From NCBI GenBank assembly GCA_028274825.1, contig JAQCMZ010000100.1, positions 1 to 5,050 on the forward strand: a DNA stretch of 5,050 bases, written 5' to 3'. Position numbers and translations under genes: made by a program. Under the pieces are notes generated by a model. That model was not told the DNA's origin. It did not search any database and saw only the letters and a program-made list of their open reading frames with translations. This DNA is from Haloferacaceae archaeon (GTDB lineage: Archaea > Halobacteriota > Halobacteria > Halobacteriales > Haloferacaceae). Shown in pieces: positions 1 to 5,050 of the stretch (position 1 is the first letter of the stretch; every line of letters begins with the position of its first letter).

Positions 1-156
1 CAAGTCCGAGTCGTTGGGAATCTCGCCCGTTTCATCCCATACTTCACGGGAGTGGTAGTTTGCGACGTTCCAGAGTTTGCTGGCACTCCACGCGTGCCTG
101 TCGAGCATCTCAGCCACTTGGCTGTGGTTGAGGATTGTCGCTCGGTGGATGTGCAT
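1..156 (-). CDS. tnpB: TnpB family RNA-guided endonuclease/transposon protein, N-terminal part (cut by window edge)
   Basis: Reading the minus strand from the ATG at 156 gives 52 codons without a stop to the window edge. The protein starts MHIHRATILNHSQVAEMLD and continues with SASKLWNVANYHSREVW, which I recognise as the conserved N-terminus of haloarchaeal IS1341-type TnpB (OrfB) proteins of the IS200/IS605 group. The family is known to act as RNA-guided nucleases using an omega-RNA from the element's right end. The catalytic RuvC-like DED residues and zinc finger would lie off the window, so integrity cannot be judged. The frame stays open upstream to an ATG at 273. I prefer 156 because G/C at third codon positions is about 75% from 156 onward (39 of 52) but only about 47% in the 39 codons upstream (18 of 38 after the first), and a weak TATA-like TACATAA lies about 25-30 nt before the 156 start. 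No tnpA is visible. Confidence 0.85.
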   Translation of the reverse strand, partial: MHIHRATILNHSQVAEMLDRHAWSASKLWNVANYHSREVWDETGEIPNDSDL

Positions 157-273
157 CGTGGAACGCTTCCATAACCAGTTATGTAGCTTTCTATTGTAAC
201 TGTTCGGATTGAGTCGTGGAATATCCAGTTGTGCAATCGAATGGTGGTTGGCGTAGGGTAGTGTCGGATTCAT

Positions 274-293
274 CCTGACCCTGAAGGGTCAGG
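274..293 (-). repeat. Perfect hairpin, probable left-end subterminal palindrome of the tnpB element
   Basis: The arms CCTGACCC (274-281) and GGGTCAGG (286-293) are perfect reverse complements around a TGAA loop, giving an 8-bp GC-rich stem. It lies 118 nt upstream of the preferred tnpB start. IS200/IS605-family elements have no terminal inverted repeats; they carry subterminal hairpins recognised as single strands by the TnpA HUH transposase, so position and shape fit a left-end hairpin. It directly abuts the alternative ATG at 273. Assignment to the element is inference, because the matching right end is outside the window. Confidence 0.55.
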
Positions 294-307
294 TATTCTC
301 CTCGCTC

Positions 308-314
308 TTTATAA
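308..314. promoter_or_regulatory. TATA-like box in the divergent intergenic region
   Basis: TTTATAA is the most A/T-rich promoter-like heptamer in this interval and reads as TTATAAA on the other strand, so it could serve either direction. Leftward it would start transcription near 284, inside the hairpin. Rightward it would give the helicase a leader of about 150 nt. No clear BRE purine run is seen on either side, and no better TATA element lies 25-40 nt upstream of the helicase ATG. Confidence 0.3.
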
Positions 315-371
315 CACGACCGAGAAGCAAACGTCGGTCTGGTGTACTCCTAGCAACTCGACAGGTGTTTG

Positions 372-387
372 CTGAGAATTGTCTCAG
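372..387. repeat. 16-bp inverted repeat upstream of the helicase gene
   Basis: CTGAGA (372-377) and TCTCAG (382-387) form a perfect inverted repeat with an ATTG spacer, about 100 nt before the helicase start. Its size suits a dimeric regulator site or a small hairpin, but a 6-bp arm is weak evidence and no partner regulator is encoded here. Confidence 0.25.
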
Positions 388-447
388 TCACTCTCGAGCG
401 GTGAGTCTCCTCCCCGCGTGGCTCCGCCGACTGAAGAATCGAGAACC

Positions 448-484
448 ATGAGAAACGCCTTTCACCGAGCGGTTCCCTTCTCAT
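448..484. repeat. 7-bp inverted repeat just upstream of the helicase start codon
   Basis: ATGAGAA (448-454) and TTCTCAT (478-484) are perfect reverse complements separated by 23 nt, ending 5 nt before the helicase ATG. In an mRNA this could form a long-loop hairpin near the start codon; as DNA it could be an operator. The left arm contains an ATG in the same frame as the helicase, but that reading stops at TAA 484-486, so it only encodes a 12-residue leader-like ORF. Confidence 0.2.
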
Positions 485-489
485 AATCA

Positions 490-2889
490 ATGGAGAGCAT
501 CCGCGAGTCCAAGCCACCCTGGAGAGTATCAGAGGTGATCCCGGAGTTCGCCGATGCCTTCGGATTTGAAGAGTTCAACCGGATGCAATGCGAAGCACTG
601 CCAGGAATTTTAGATACCGACGCCAACGTAGTCGCGTCGGCGCCAACCGCCTCTGGGAAGACAGCACTCGCCGAGTTGGCAATCTGCCGAACTCTCCAGG
701 CGAGCGGGACAGCGCTGTTCATTGCGCCGATGCGAGCGCTCACAAACGAGAAAGAAAGCGAGTGGGACCGGTTTGAAGAACTGGGTTACTCAGTGTATGT
801 GGTGACCGGTGAACGGGATCTCAACACTCGCCGAGCCGGGCGAGCAGATATTCTCGTGATGACGCCCGAGAAAGCCGATTCAGCGACCCGAAAACACGAC
901 TCATCTCGCTATGGGTTTATGACCGAGATCGACAGCGTCCTTCTCGATGAAGTCCACCTCCTCGATTCAGACCACCGTGGTGGTGTCTTGGAAGTCGTTG
1001 TTGCGCGGCTCCGTCGGCTATGTGACCCGCGGATCGTGGCGCTGTCGGCGACAATGAAAAACGTGGCTGATATTGCAAACTGGCTTGATGCACCTCCAGA
1101 GACCACTTTCGATTTTGGCGACGATCACCGGCCTGTCCAGTTAGAGACTGGGGTGAAGACCTACTCCCACGGGGAGAACTCCTTCGCGGACAAGTATCGT
1201 CGCCTCTATCGCGCGTTAGATCTCGCGGAGCCGCATATACGCGATGATGGTCAGGCACTTGTTTTCGTCTCGTCTCGGCAGGATACTGTTCAGGCCGCGA
1301 AAAAAACCCGTGACGAGATAGCCGAACGAGACATCCCGATGGGCGCTCGCGGTGACTTCGACCTGCACACTGCCGCCTCGGATCTCGCGAACGACACTCT
1401 CCGCCAGTCGGTGCCGGATGGTGTTGGTTTTCATCACGCCGGGCTCGCAAAAGACGATCGCGATCAAATCGAAGAGTGGTTCCGGCAGGGGAAAATACAG
1501 CTTCTGTTCTCGACATCGACACTGGCGTGGGGGGTGAACCTACCAGCGCGATGTGTGGTTATCCGGGATACCAAGTATCACGACCCGCTTGAAGGAGAAA
1601 TAGATATCTCGCCGCTGGATGTTCTCCAGATGCTCGGGCGGGCAGGCCGCCCAGAATACGACGATATCGGCTACGGGTGGGTCGTCTGTGACCGATCAGA
1701 CGCTGACCAGTACCGGCGCTTACTCCGGGAGGGTAAAGCAATCGAGTCCCGTCTCCCACAGAACCTTTCGGCACACCTCAACGCCGAGATTGCGATGGGG
1801 ACGCTCCAAGATATCGACGATGTAATGAACTGGCTGCAGAACACGTTCTATCACGTTCGCGCCCGTTCAGACCCCGCCCAACACGGGCTCGACAGTACCG
1901 ACGGTGTCGAACAAGGACTTCGTGGGCGGGTCACGGCCGTGTTAGAATCGCTTATCGAGGATGGATTCGTAGCCACCGACGACCTCGGTGTCGAACCGAC
2001 GACACTGGGCCGACTCGCGTCAAAGTATTATCTACGGTTGGAGACGGCCAGCCGATTCCAAACCCTGGCCGAGCAGGACACCCTTGACGTTGACACGCTT
2101 CTGGAGACGGTTGCTGAGGCGGCAGAGTTTGACTCTGTCTCGGCTCGATCTGCGGAGGCAGATGCGGTTAATCGAGTACTCAGAGGCCATGAAACGCGAC
2201 TCGATGGAGGGCATCGAAAAGTGCTCGCGATCCTCTTTGCCGCCACTGATGGAACGACCCCATCTGATCTCCGCTCAGACGCGTGGGTAATCCGGCAAAA
2301 TGCGTTGCGATTGCTAGCGGCACTCGGGGAGTTTCTCGACCGGCTCGCGGGCCCTCGGGCAGCCAATCTGGCGTCTCGGGTGGAGGCCCGCGTCGAACAC
2401 GGTGTGGCCCGGGCCGCCGTGCCACTGACGGCTATCGACGGTGTCGGCGATGCTCGGGCTGAGCGACTCGCAAACGCCGGCTTTCGCTCACCGGCAGCTG
2501 TCGCGACTGCAGATCCACCGCAACTGAACGCTGCAGGACTCGGCGATAGTCTGGCCGAACGTATCACGTCGGCTGCCGCTGAACTTCCCCGAATCGCTGT
2601 CGAATGGGGCCAGTTTCCAGACACAATCACACGCGGCGACAACAGTCTCCAGCAGGCGTCGATCGAAAATCTCGGCGGTGGCGCTCGTGCTGGGATCCGG
2701 GTGACCGTCAATGGAGTCGAGATGAGTGAAAAAACCCTGTATCTGGACGGAAAAACCACTGTCCCAGTCGGTGTGTTCGGCTCTCCGGAGACAGCGTCGC
2801 TGGAGTTCGTCATCGAGATTGTGTTCCCAGACTTCCCGATCATGCCGGTGCGAGCAAGCCAGACGGTCTCAGTCGATCACTCTCGCTGA
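490..2889 (+). CDS. Ski2-like superfamily 2 helicase with Brr2/ASCC3/Mer3-like features and C-terminal HhH plus beta-rich domain
   Basis: ATP-dependent nucleic-acid helicase of 799 residues; the substrate (DNA or RNA) cannot be told from sequence. All core motifs are intact: a Q-motif-like FNRMQ (29-33), Walker A APTASGKT (51-58, Lys57), Ia APMRALT (79-85), TPEKAD (125-130), DEVH (153-156), SAT (186-188), ALVFVSSR (256-263), FHHAGL (314-319), STSTLAWGVNLPA (341-353) and QMLGRAGRP (380-388). The winged-helix part carries LNAEIAMGTL (430-439) and LGRLASKYY (506-514), signatures I associate with eukaryotic Brr2, ASCC3 and Mer3/HFM1 rather than Hel308. A helical region follows, then two helix-hairpin-helix motifs (about 646-698) and a beta-rich tail (about 701-795), matching the order of a Sec63 module. 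The ATG at 490 is the first possible start after the in-frame TAA at 484. No Shine-Dalgarno is visible. It probably acts in repair, recombination or RNA remodelling; this is inference. The alternative name would be a Hel308-family protein. Confidence 0.92.
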   Translation: MESIRESKPPWRVSEVIPEFADAFGFEEFNRMQCEALPGILDTDANVVASAPTASGKTALAELAICRTLQASGTALFIAPMRALTNEKESEWDRFEELGYSVYVVTGERDLNTRRAGRADILVMTPEKADSATRKHDSSRYGFMTEIDSVLLDEVHLLDSDHRGGVLEVVVARLRRLCDPRIVALSATMKNVADIANWLDAPPETTFDFGDDHRPVQLETGVKTYSHGENSFADKYRRLYRALDLAEPHIRDDGQALVFVSSRQDTVQAAKKTRDEIAERDIPMGARGDFDLHTAASDLANDTLRQSVPDGVGFHHAGLAKDDRDQIEEWFRQGKIQLLFSTSTLAWGVNLPARCVVIRDTKYHDPLEGEIDISPLDVLQMLGRAGRPEYDDIGYGWVVCDRSDADQYRRLLREGKAIESRLPQNLSAHLNAEIAMGTLQDIDDVMNWLQNTFYHVRARSDPAQHGLDSTDGVEQGLRGRVTAVLESLIEDGFVATDDLGVEPTTLGRLASKYYLRLETASRFQTLAEQDTLDVDTLLETVAEAAEFDSVSARSAEADAVNRVLRGHETRLDGGHRKVLAILFAATDGTTPSDLRSDAWVIRQNALRLLAALGEFLDRLAGPRAANLASRVEARVEHGVARAAVPLTAIDGVGDARAERLANAGFRSPAAVATADPPQLNAAGLGDSLAERITSAAAELPRIAVEWGQFPDTITRGDNSLQQASIENLGGGARAGIRVTVNGVEMSEKTLYLDGKTTVPVGVFGSPETASLEFVIEIVFPDFPIMPVRASQTVSVDHSR

Positions 2890-3044
2890 CAGTGACACCG
2901 ACACCGCCGACTGCTCAGCTCACTCATACCACGTCAGGTACGTCTGAGCGATAGACAGTGCCCAAATTGACTCCTCACAAACGCCGACAGTTTACTCGGG
3001 GATTCACTCTCTGTAACACGTCTCTCATCGACGAAGACTGACTC

Positions 3045-3070
3045 GTCGAGTCGATACCAGCCGACTCGAC
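3045..3070. repeat. Hairpin-forming inverted repeat between the helicase gene and endA
   Basis: GTCGAGTCG (3045-3053) and CGACTCGAC (3062-3070) make a perfect 9-bp stem with an 8-nt loop. The left arm overlaps a second, smaller palindrome, GACTCG-T-CGAGTC (3040-3052), so alternative pairings exist. It lies about 155 nt past the helicase stop and about 70 nt before the endA start, upstream of the endA TATA element. No oligo-T run follows, which argues against a standard archaeal terminator. A regulator-binding site for endA or a 3'-end structure of the helicase mRNA are both possible. Confidence 0.4.
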
Positions 3071-3110
3071 CGTCACGCTGACACTAGTTCGACGGAACCG
3101 AACGCACAAG

Positions 3111-3115
3111 TTTTA
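3111..3115 (+). promoter_or_regulatory. TATA element for leaderless endA transcript
   Basis: TTTTA in an otherwise GC-rich stretch is centred about 28 nt upstream of the GTG at 3141, the spacing expected for haloarchaeal leaderless transcripts. An adenine- and purine-bearing GCACAAG just upstream occupies the BRE position. No Shine-Dalgarno sequence precedes the GTG. Confidence 0.55.
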
Positions 3116-3140
3116 GCCGCACGCATGCCGCATCTACTGT

Positions 3141-4295
3141 GTGACACTCGACGGCGAGTTACGAGGCGACGCAGTTCATCTTGCGGGAGACGCCCGTCAA
3201 CGGTTTCACGACTCTCGCGGCTACGGCCGACCCCTCGGCGGGAACGAGATTGCGTTGTCACGGGTGGAGGCAGCACATCTTCTCTTTCGGGGAGATCTCG
3301 ACTCGATTAGAGTCGACGGCCAGAGTCTCGACTTTTCGAGTTTCTTCGCCCGGTCGGCGGGTGTAGCCGACCGCTTTGCCGCACGATTTTTCGTGTATAC
3401 AGATCTCCGTGACCGGGGCTTCTATCTGTCACCTGTAAAAGAGTCGTGGCCCGGCGCCACCTCTGGTGCTGATCCGACTCATGATACCGACTTCAGTGTG
3501 TACGAGCGAGGTGCTGACCCCGGAGGCGCTGTCGCTCACCGGGTACGTGTCCTCGGTGAACGTGAATCGCTCACTGCTGCAGGACTCGCCGGACTCACGC
3601 TGGCTGTCGTAGATGAGGAAAGTGACATCTCGTATTTCACCGCTAGCCGTCCCGAGTTAGACGGCAACACACCGTATAGACCGCCGGCCGATCTGACTGG
3701 CCTCCTTCTTGAGGACCGAGTCGTCGTCTGGGACGCCCCCTCAGAGTTGTACAATCACGGGTTCTACGGTCGACCAGTGTCTTCCCGTGGCGACTCGTTC
3801 GGCGGAGCTGTCCAGTTGTCGCTACTCGAGGCTGCATCACTTGCCGGCGCTGATTTCCTCTCGATTTCAGAGTCCGTAACGGACGATGCTGACCACACCA
3901 CCCCGCAGAACACTCCCGAGACAGACACTGACGCATCCGAGACAACTGAGCGAATCCAAGATGCTCGTAGTGCGATCGTCACACGTGGTCGTGCTGTCGA
4001 GGGTGACCGGTTCGACCGTCGCCTGCAGGTGTATGAGCGACTCAGAGCTGCCAATCTCGTCCCGAAAACAGGATACAAGTTTGGCTCTGATTTCCGCACC
4101 TATCGCGATATCGACCACGTTGATGACCTCCCCCACTCCAGGCACCTGATCCGAGTCGTCAGCGAGAATCACGTGTTCGACCCCCGGGATCTGGCGTTAG
4201 ATGTCCGGCTGGCTGGCGGCGTCCGGAAGCGGATGATATTCAGTCTCGCTGGCGAGTCGATATCGTTTCTCGAAGTCGGGCGACTCACGCCCTGA
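3141..4295 (+). CDS. endA: tRNA-splicing (tRNA-intron) endonuclease EndA, tandem-repeat form
   Basis: EndA cuts pre-tRNA introns at the bulge-helix-bulge motif, producing 2',3'-cyclic phosphate and 5'-OH ends for RtcB-type ligation. The 384 residues show two tandem units. Unit 1 (about 1-170) contains SRGYGRP, EAAHLLFRGDLDS and RDRGFYLSP. Unit 2 (about 195-384) contains NHGFYGRP, LLEAASLAGADFLS and the catalytic domain TGYKFGSDFRTY. The expected triad is Tyr321, His332 and Lys363; spacings of 11 and 31 match other archaeal EndA enzymes. By eye alignment, unit 1 keeps a tyrosine (Tyr121) but has Ala130 and Leu154 in place of His and Lys, so it looks structural. This is the known homodimeric alpha-2 arrangement. 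An acidic, Thr-rich linker (about 244-275) precedes the catalytic domain. The start is GTG at 3141, chosen because MTLDGELRGDAVHL is the usual haloarchaeal N-terminus and a TATA element is correctly spaced. Confidence 0.96.
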   Translation: MTLDGELRGDAVHLAGDARQRFHDSRGYGRPLGGNEIALSRVEAAHLLFRGDLDSIRVDGQSLDFSSFFARSAGVADRFAARFFVYTDLRDRGFYLSPVKESWPGATSGADPTHDTDFSVYERGADPGGAVAHRVRVLGERESLTAAGLAGLTLAVVDEESDISYFTASRPELDGNTPYRPPADLTGLLLEDRVVVWDAPSELYNHGFYGRPVSSRGDSFGGAVQLSLLEAASLAGADFLSISESVTDDADHTTPQNTPETDTDASETTERIQDARSAIVTRGRAVEGDRFDRRLQVYERLRAANLVPKTGYKFGSDFRTYRDIDHVDDLPHSRHLIRVVSENHVFDPRDLALDVRLAGGVRKRMIFSLAGESISFLEVGRLTP

Positions 4296-4298
4296 ACT

Positions 4299-4323
4299 CC
4301 GGCGCAGTGTGCCGGCTGCAGCC
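4299..4323 (+). terminator. Hairpin and palindrome just after endA, possible transcript end or operator
   Basis: CCGGCGC and GTGCCGG (4299-4315) pair around AGT to form a 7-bp stem with one G-U pair, starting 4 nt after the endA stop. It overlaps a perfect 10-bp palindrome GGCTGCAGCC (4314-4323). The nearest T-run is at 4341, part of the trpS TATA region, which might double as an archaeal T-rich terminator for endA. The role is inferred. Confidence 0.3.
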
Positions 4324-4340
4324 ACTTCGCTAACGAACGG

Positions 4341-4350
4341 TTTTTAAAAT
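4341..4350 (+). promoter_or_regulatory. TATA element for leaderless trpS transcript
   Basis: TTTTTAAAAT stands out sharply from its GC-rich surroundings and is centred about 25 nt before the trpS ATG at 4370. That spacing places the transcription start at or next to the start codon, as in leaderless haloarchaeal mRNAs; no Shine-Dalgarno is seen. It suggests trpS can be transcribed independently of endA despite the short gap. Confidence 0.65.
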
Positions 4351-4369
4351 ATCCGACAGAATTACTCAT

Positions 4370-5050
4370 ATGCCCGAGGACGCCCACACCGAGGACGATA
4401 TCGATCGGACCGTCGCCGATGGCGGGACGAAGGGTGCCGACGATGTCGCTCTCGACCCGTGGGGATCATCAGCGGTCGCAGATTACCGAAAACTGTTTGA
4501 GGAATTCGGGATCGAGGAGTTTGACGAGGTGCTTCCCGACATCGCATCGCCGCACTATCTGATGCGACGGGGCGTGATCTTCGGCCACCGTGATTACGAT
4601 GCCGTAGCAGCGGCGATTCGGACTGGCGACCCATTCGCTGCGCTGTCGGGTTTCATGCCGACCGGTGATCCACATATCGGCCACAAACTCGTGTTTGACG
4701 AGCTCATCTGGCATCAGGAGCAGGGCGGTGATGTGTATCCGCTCATTGCTGACTTGGAGGCTCACTCTGCCCGTGGAATGACGTGGGATGAAATCGACAC
4801 TCACGCGAGAGACTACTTGCTGTCGCTGCTCGCGCTGGGATTTGACCCTCAACAGGGTGACGCCACTGTCTACCGTCAATCGGACAGCCGCGCAGTCCAG
4901 GATCTCGGATTCGAGCTCGGATCAGAGGCCAACTTCTCTGAGATGGAGGCACTGTACGGATTCGGTGGTGAGACGAATATCTCTCACCTCCAGAGTGTCA
5001 TCACTCAGATGGCCGATATTCTGTACCCACAGGTGGACGACGAGCCGAAA
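4370..5050 (+). CDS. trpS: Tryptophanyl-tRNA synthetase, N-terminal 227 codons (cut by window edge)
   Basis: Class I aminoacyl-tRNA synthetase that activates tryptophan with ATP and charges tRNA-Trp in the cytoplasm. The open frame from ATG 4370 runs to the window edge with no stop. It shows the archaeal/eukaryotic-type N-terminal segment DPWGSSAVADYRKLFEEFG, followed by the nucleotide-binding region SGFMPTGDPHIGHK with the HIGH signature at residues 102-105. Family-typical stretches LIADLEAHSARG, ANFSEMEALYGFGGET and TQMADILYPQ follow. The KMSKS loop and anticodon-binding region lie beyond the window; haloarchaeal family members are about 500 residues, so a little under half is present. The first ~30 residues are acidic and low in complexity, as in other halophilic versions. 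Haloarchaea often carry two trpS paralogues, so the number suffix cannot be assigned here. It follows endA on the same strand with a 74-nt gap. Confidence 0.96.
   Translation, partial: MPEDAHTEDDIDRTVADGGTKGADDVALDPWGSSAVADYRKLFEEFGIEEFDEVLPDIASPHYLMRRGVIFGHRDYDAVAAAIRTGDPFAALSGFMPTGDPHIGHKLVFDELIWHQEQGGDVYPLIADLEAHSARGMTWDEIDTHARDYLLSLLALGFDPQQGDATVYRQSDSRAVQDLGFELGSEANFSEMEALYGFGGETNISHLQSVITQMADILYPQVDDEPK

Larger units (their letters stand above)
157..489. other. Non-coding interval between divergent tnpB and helicase genes
   Basis: This 333-nt stretch separates the divergently oriented tnpB fragment and helicase gene. The part nearest tnpB (157 to about 293) is probably the left end of the IS200/IS605-group element: it holds an open extension of the tnpB frame with poor codon bias and a perfect hairpin. 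The remainder holds a TATA-like box near 311, a 16-bp inverted repeat at 372-387 and a 7-bp inverted repeat flanking 455-477. I see no tRNA, no convincing small gene and no CRISPR repeat. The exact junction between mobile element and host DNA cannot be placed without a relative for comparison. Confidence 0.6.

Noticed and set aside
448..486. Twelve-residue upstream ORF before the helicase
   Set aside because: It starts at an ATG formed within an inverted repeat and stops at TAA 484. There is no Shine-Dalgarno or peptide pattern to suggest translation.
917..1522. Open frame of 201 codons on the minus strand within the helicase core
   Set aside because: Arg-rich, unstructured translation lying opposite the conserved helicase motifs; typical antisense shadow in high-GC haloarchaeal DNA.
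2028..2843. Open frame of 271 codons on the minus strand within the helicase gene
   Set aside because: It is a shadow of the strongly GC-biased helicase frame. Its product is a Ser/Arg/Ala-rich string without recognisable domains, while the plus-strand frame has complete helicase motifs and HhH.
2890..3140. Possible small gene or RNA between the helicase gene and endA
   Set aside because: The only open frames there are tails of shadows that overlap the neighbouring genes. No tRNA cloverleaf or box C/D pattern was found by eye.
3298..3316. 7-bp hairpin inside endA (TCGACTC and GAGTCGA)
   Set aside because: It falls in the conserved LDSIRV coding stretch and can be explained by codon choice in TCGA-rich haloarchaeal DNA.
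4469..4879. Open frame of 136 codons on the minus strand opposite trpS
   Set aside because: It lies wholly opposite the conserved TrpS HIGH region and shows no recognisable family; the plus strand is clearly the coding one.

Overview
The window looks like chromosomal DNA from a haloarchaeon (class Halobacteria). The encoded proteins are strongly acidic and rich in Asp and Glu. Third codon positions are rich in G and C. Two genes have a T/A-rich TATA element about 25-30 nt upstream of their start codons, as expected for leaderless haloarchaeal transcripts. The best recognised proteins (EndA, archaeal TrpS, a halophile-type TnpB) match haloarchaeal versions from memory; no database search was possible.

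Layout. Positions 1-156 (minus strand) hold the N-terminal 52 codons of an IS200/IS605-group (IS1341-type) TnpB protein that runs off the left edge. A perfect hairpin at 274-293 is probably part of the left end of that element. Positions 157-489 carry no convincing gene, but do hold this hairpin, a TATA-like box and two short inverted repeats. Positions 490-2889 (plus) encode a 799-residue superfamily 2 helicase. Its motifs resemble the eukaryotic Brr2/ASCC3/Mer3 branch of Ski2-like helicases more than archaeal Hel308. It ends in a helix-hairpin-helix region and a beta-rich domain, which is the order of a Sec63 module. A 251-nt non-coding gap contains a 9-bp-stem hairpin and the endA promoter. 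Positions 3141-4295 (plus) encode EndA, the tRNA-splicing endonuclease, in its tandem-repeat two-unit form. After a 74-nt gap with its own promoter, trpS (tryptophanyl-tRNA synthetase) starts at 4370 and runs off the right edge.

How the genes relate. endA and trpS both serve tRNA function. In characterised haloarchaea the tRNA-Trp precursor carries an intron that EndA removes before TrpS charges the tRNA, so their adjacency makes functional sense. Each nevertheless seems to have its own leaderless promoter. The helicase has no clear functional link to either neighbour. The TnpB element is an insertion of mobile DNA next to it. I saw no CRISPR array, tRNA, rRNA or obvious new multi-gene system. 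The most unusual item is the Brr2/Mer3-like helicase.
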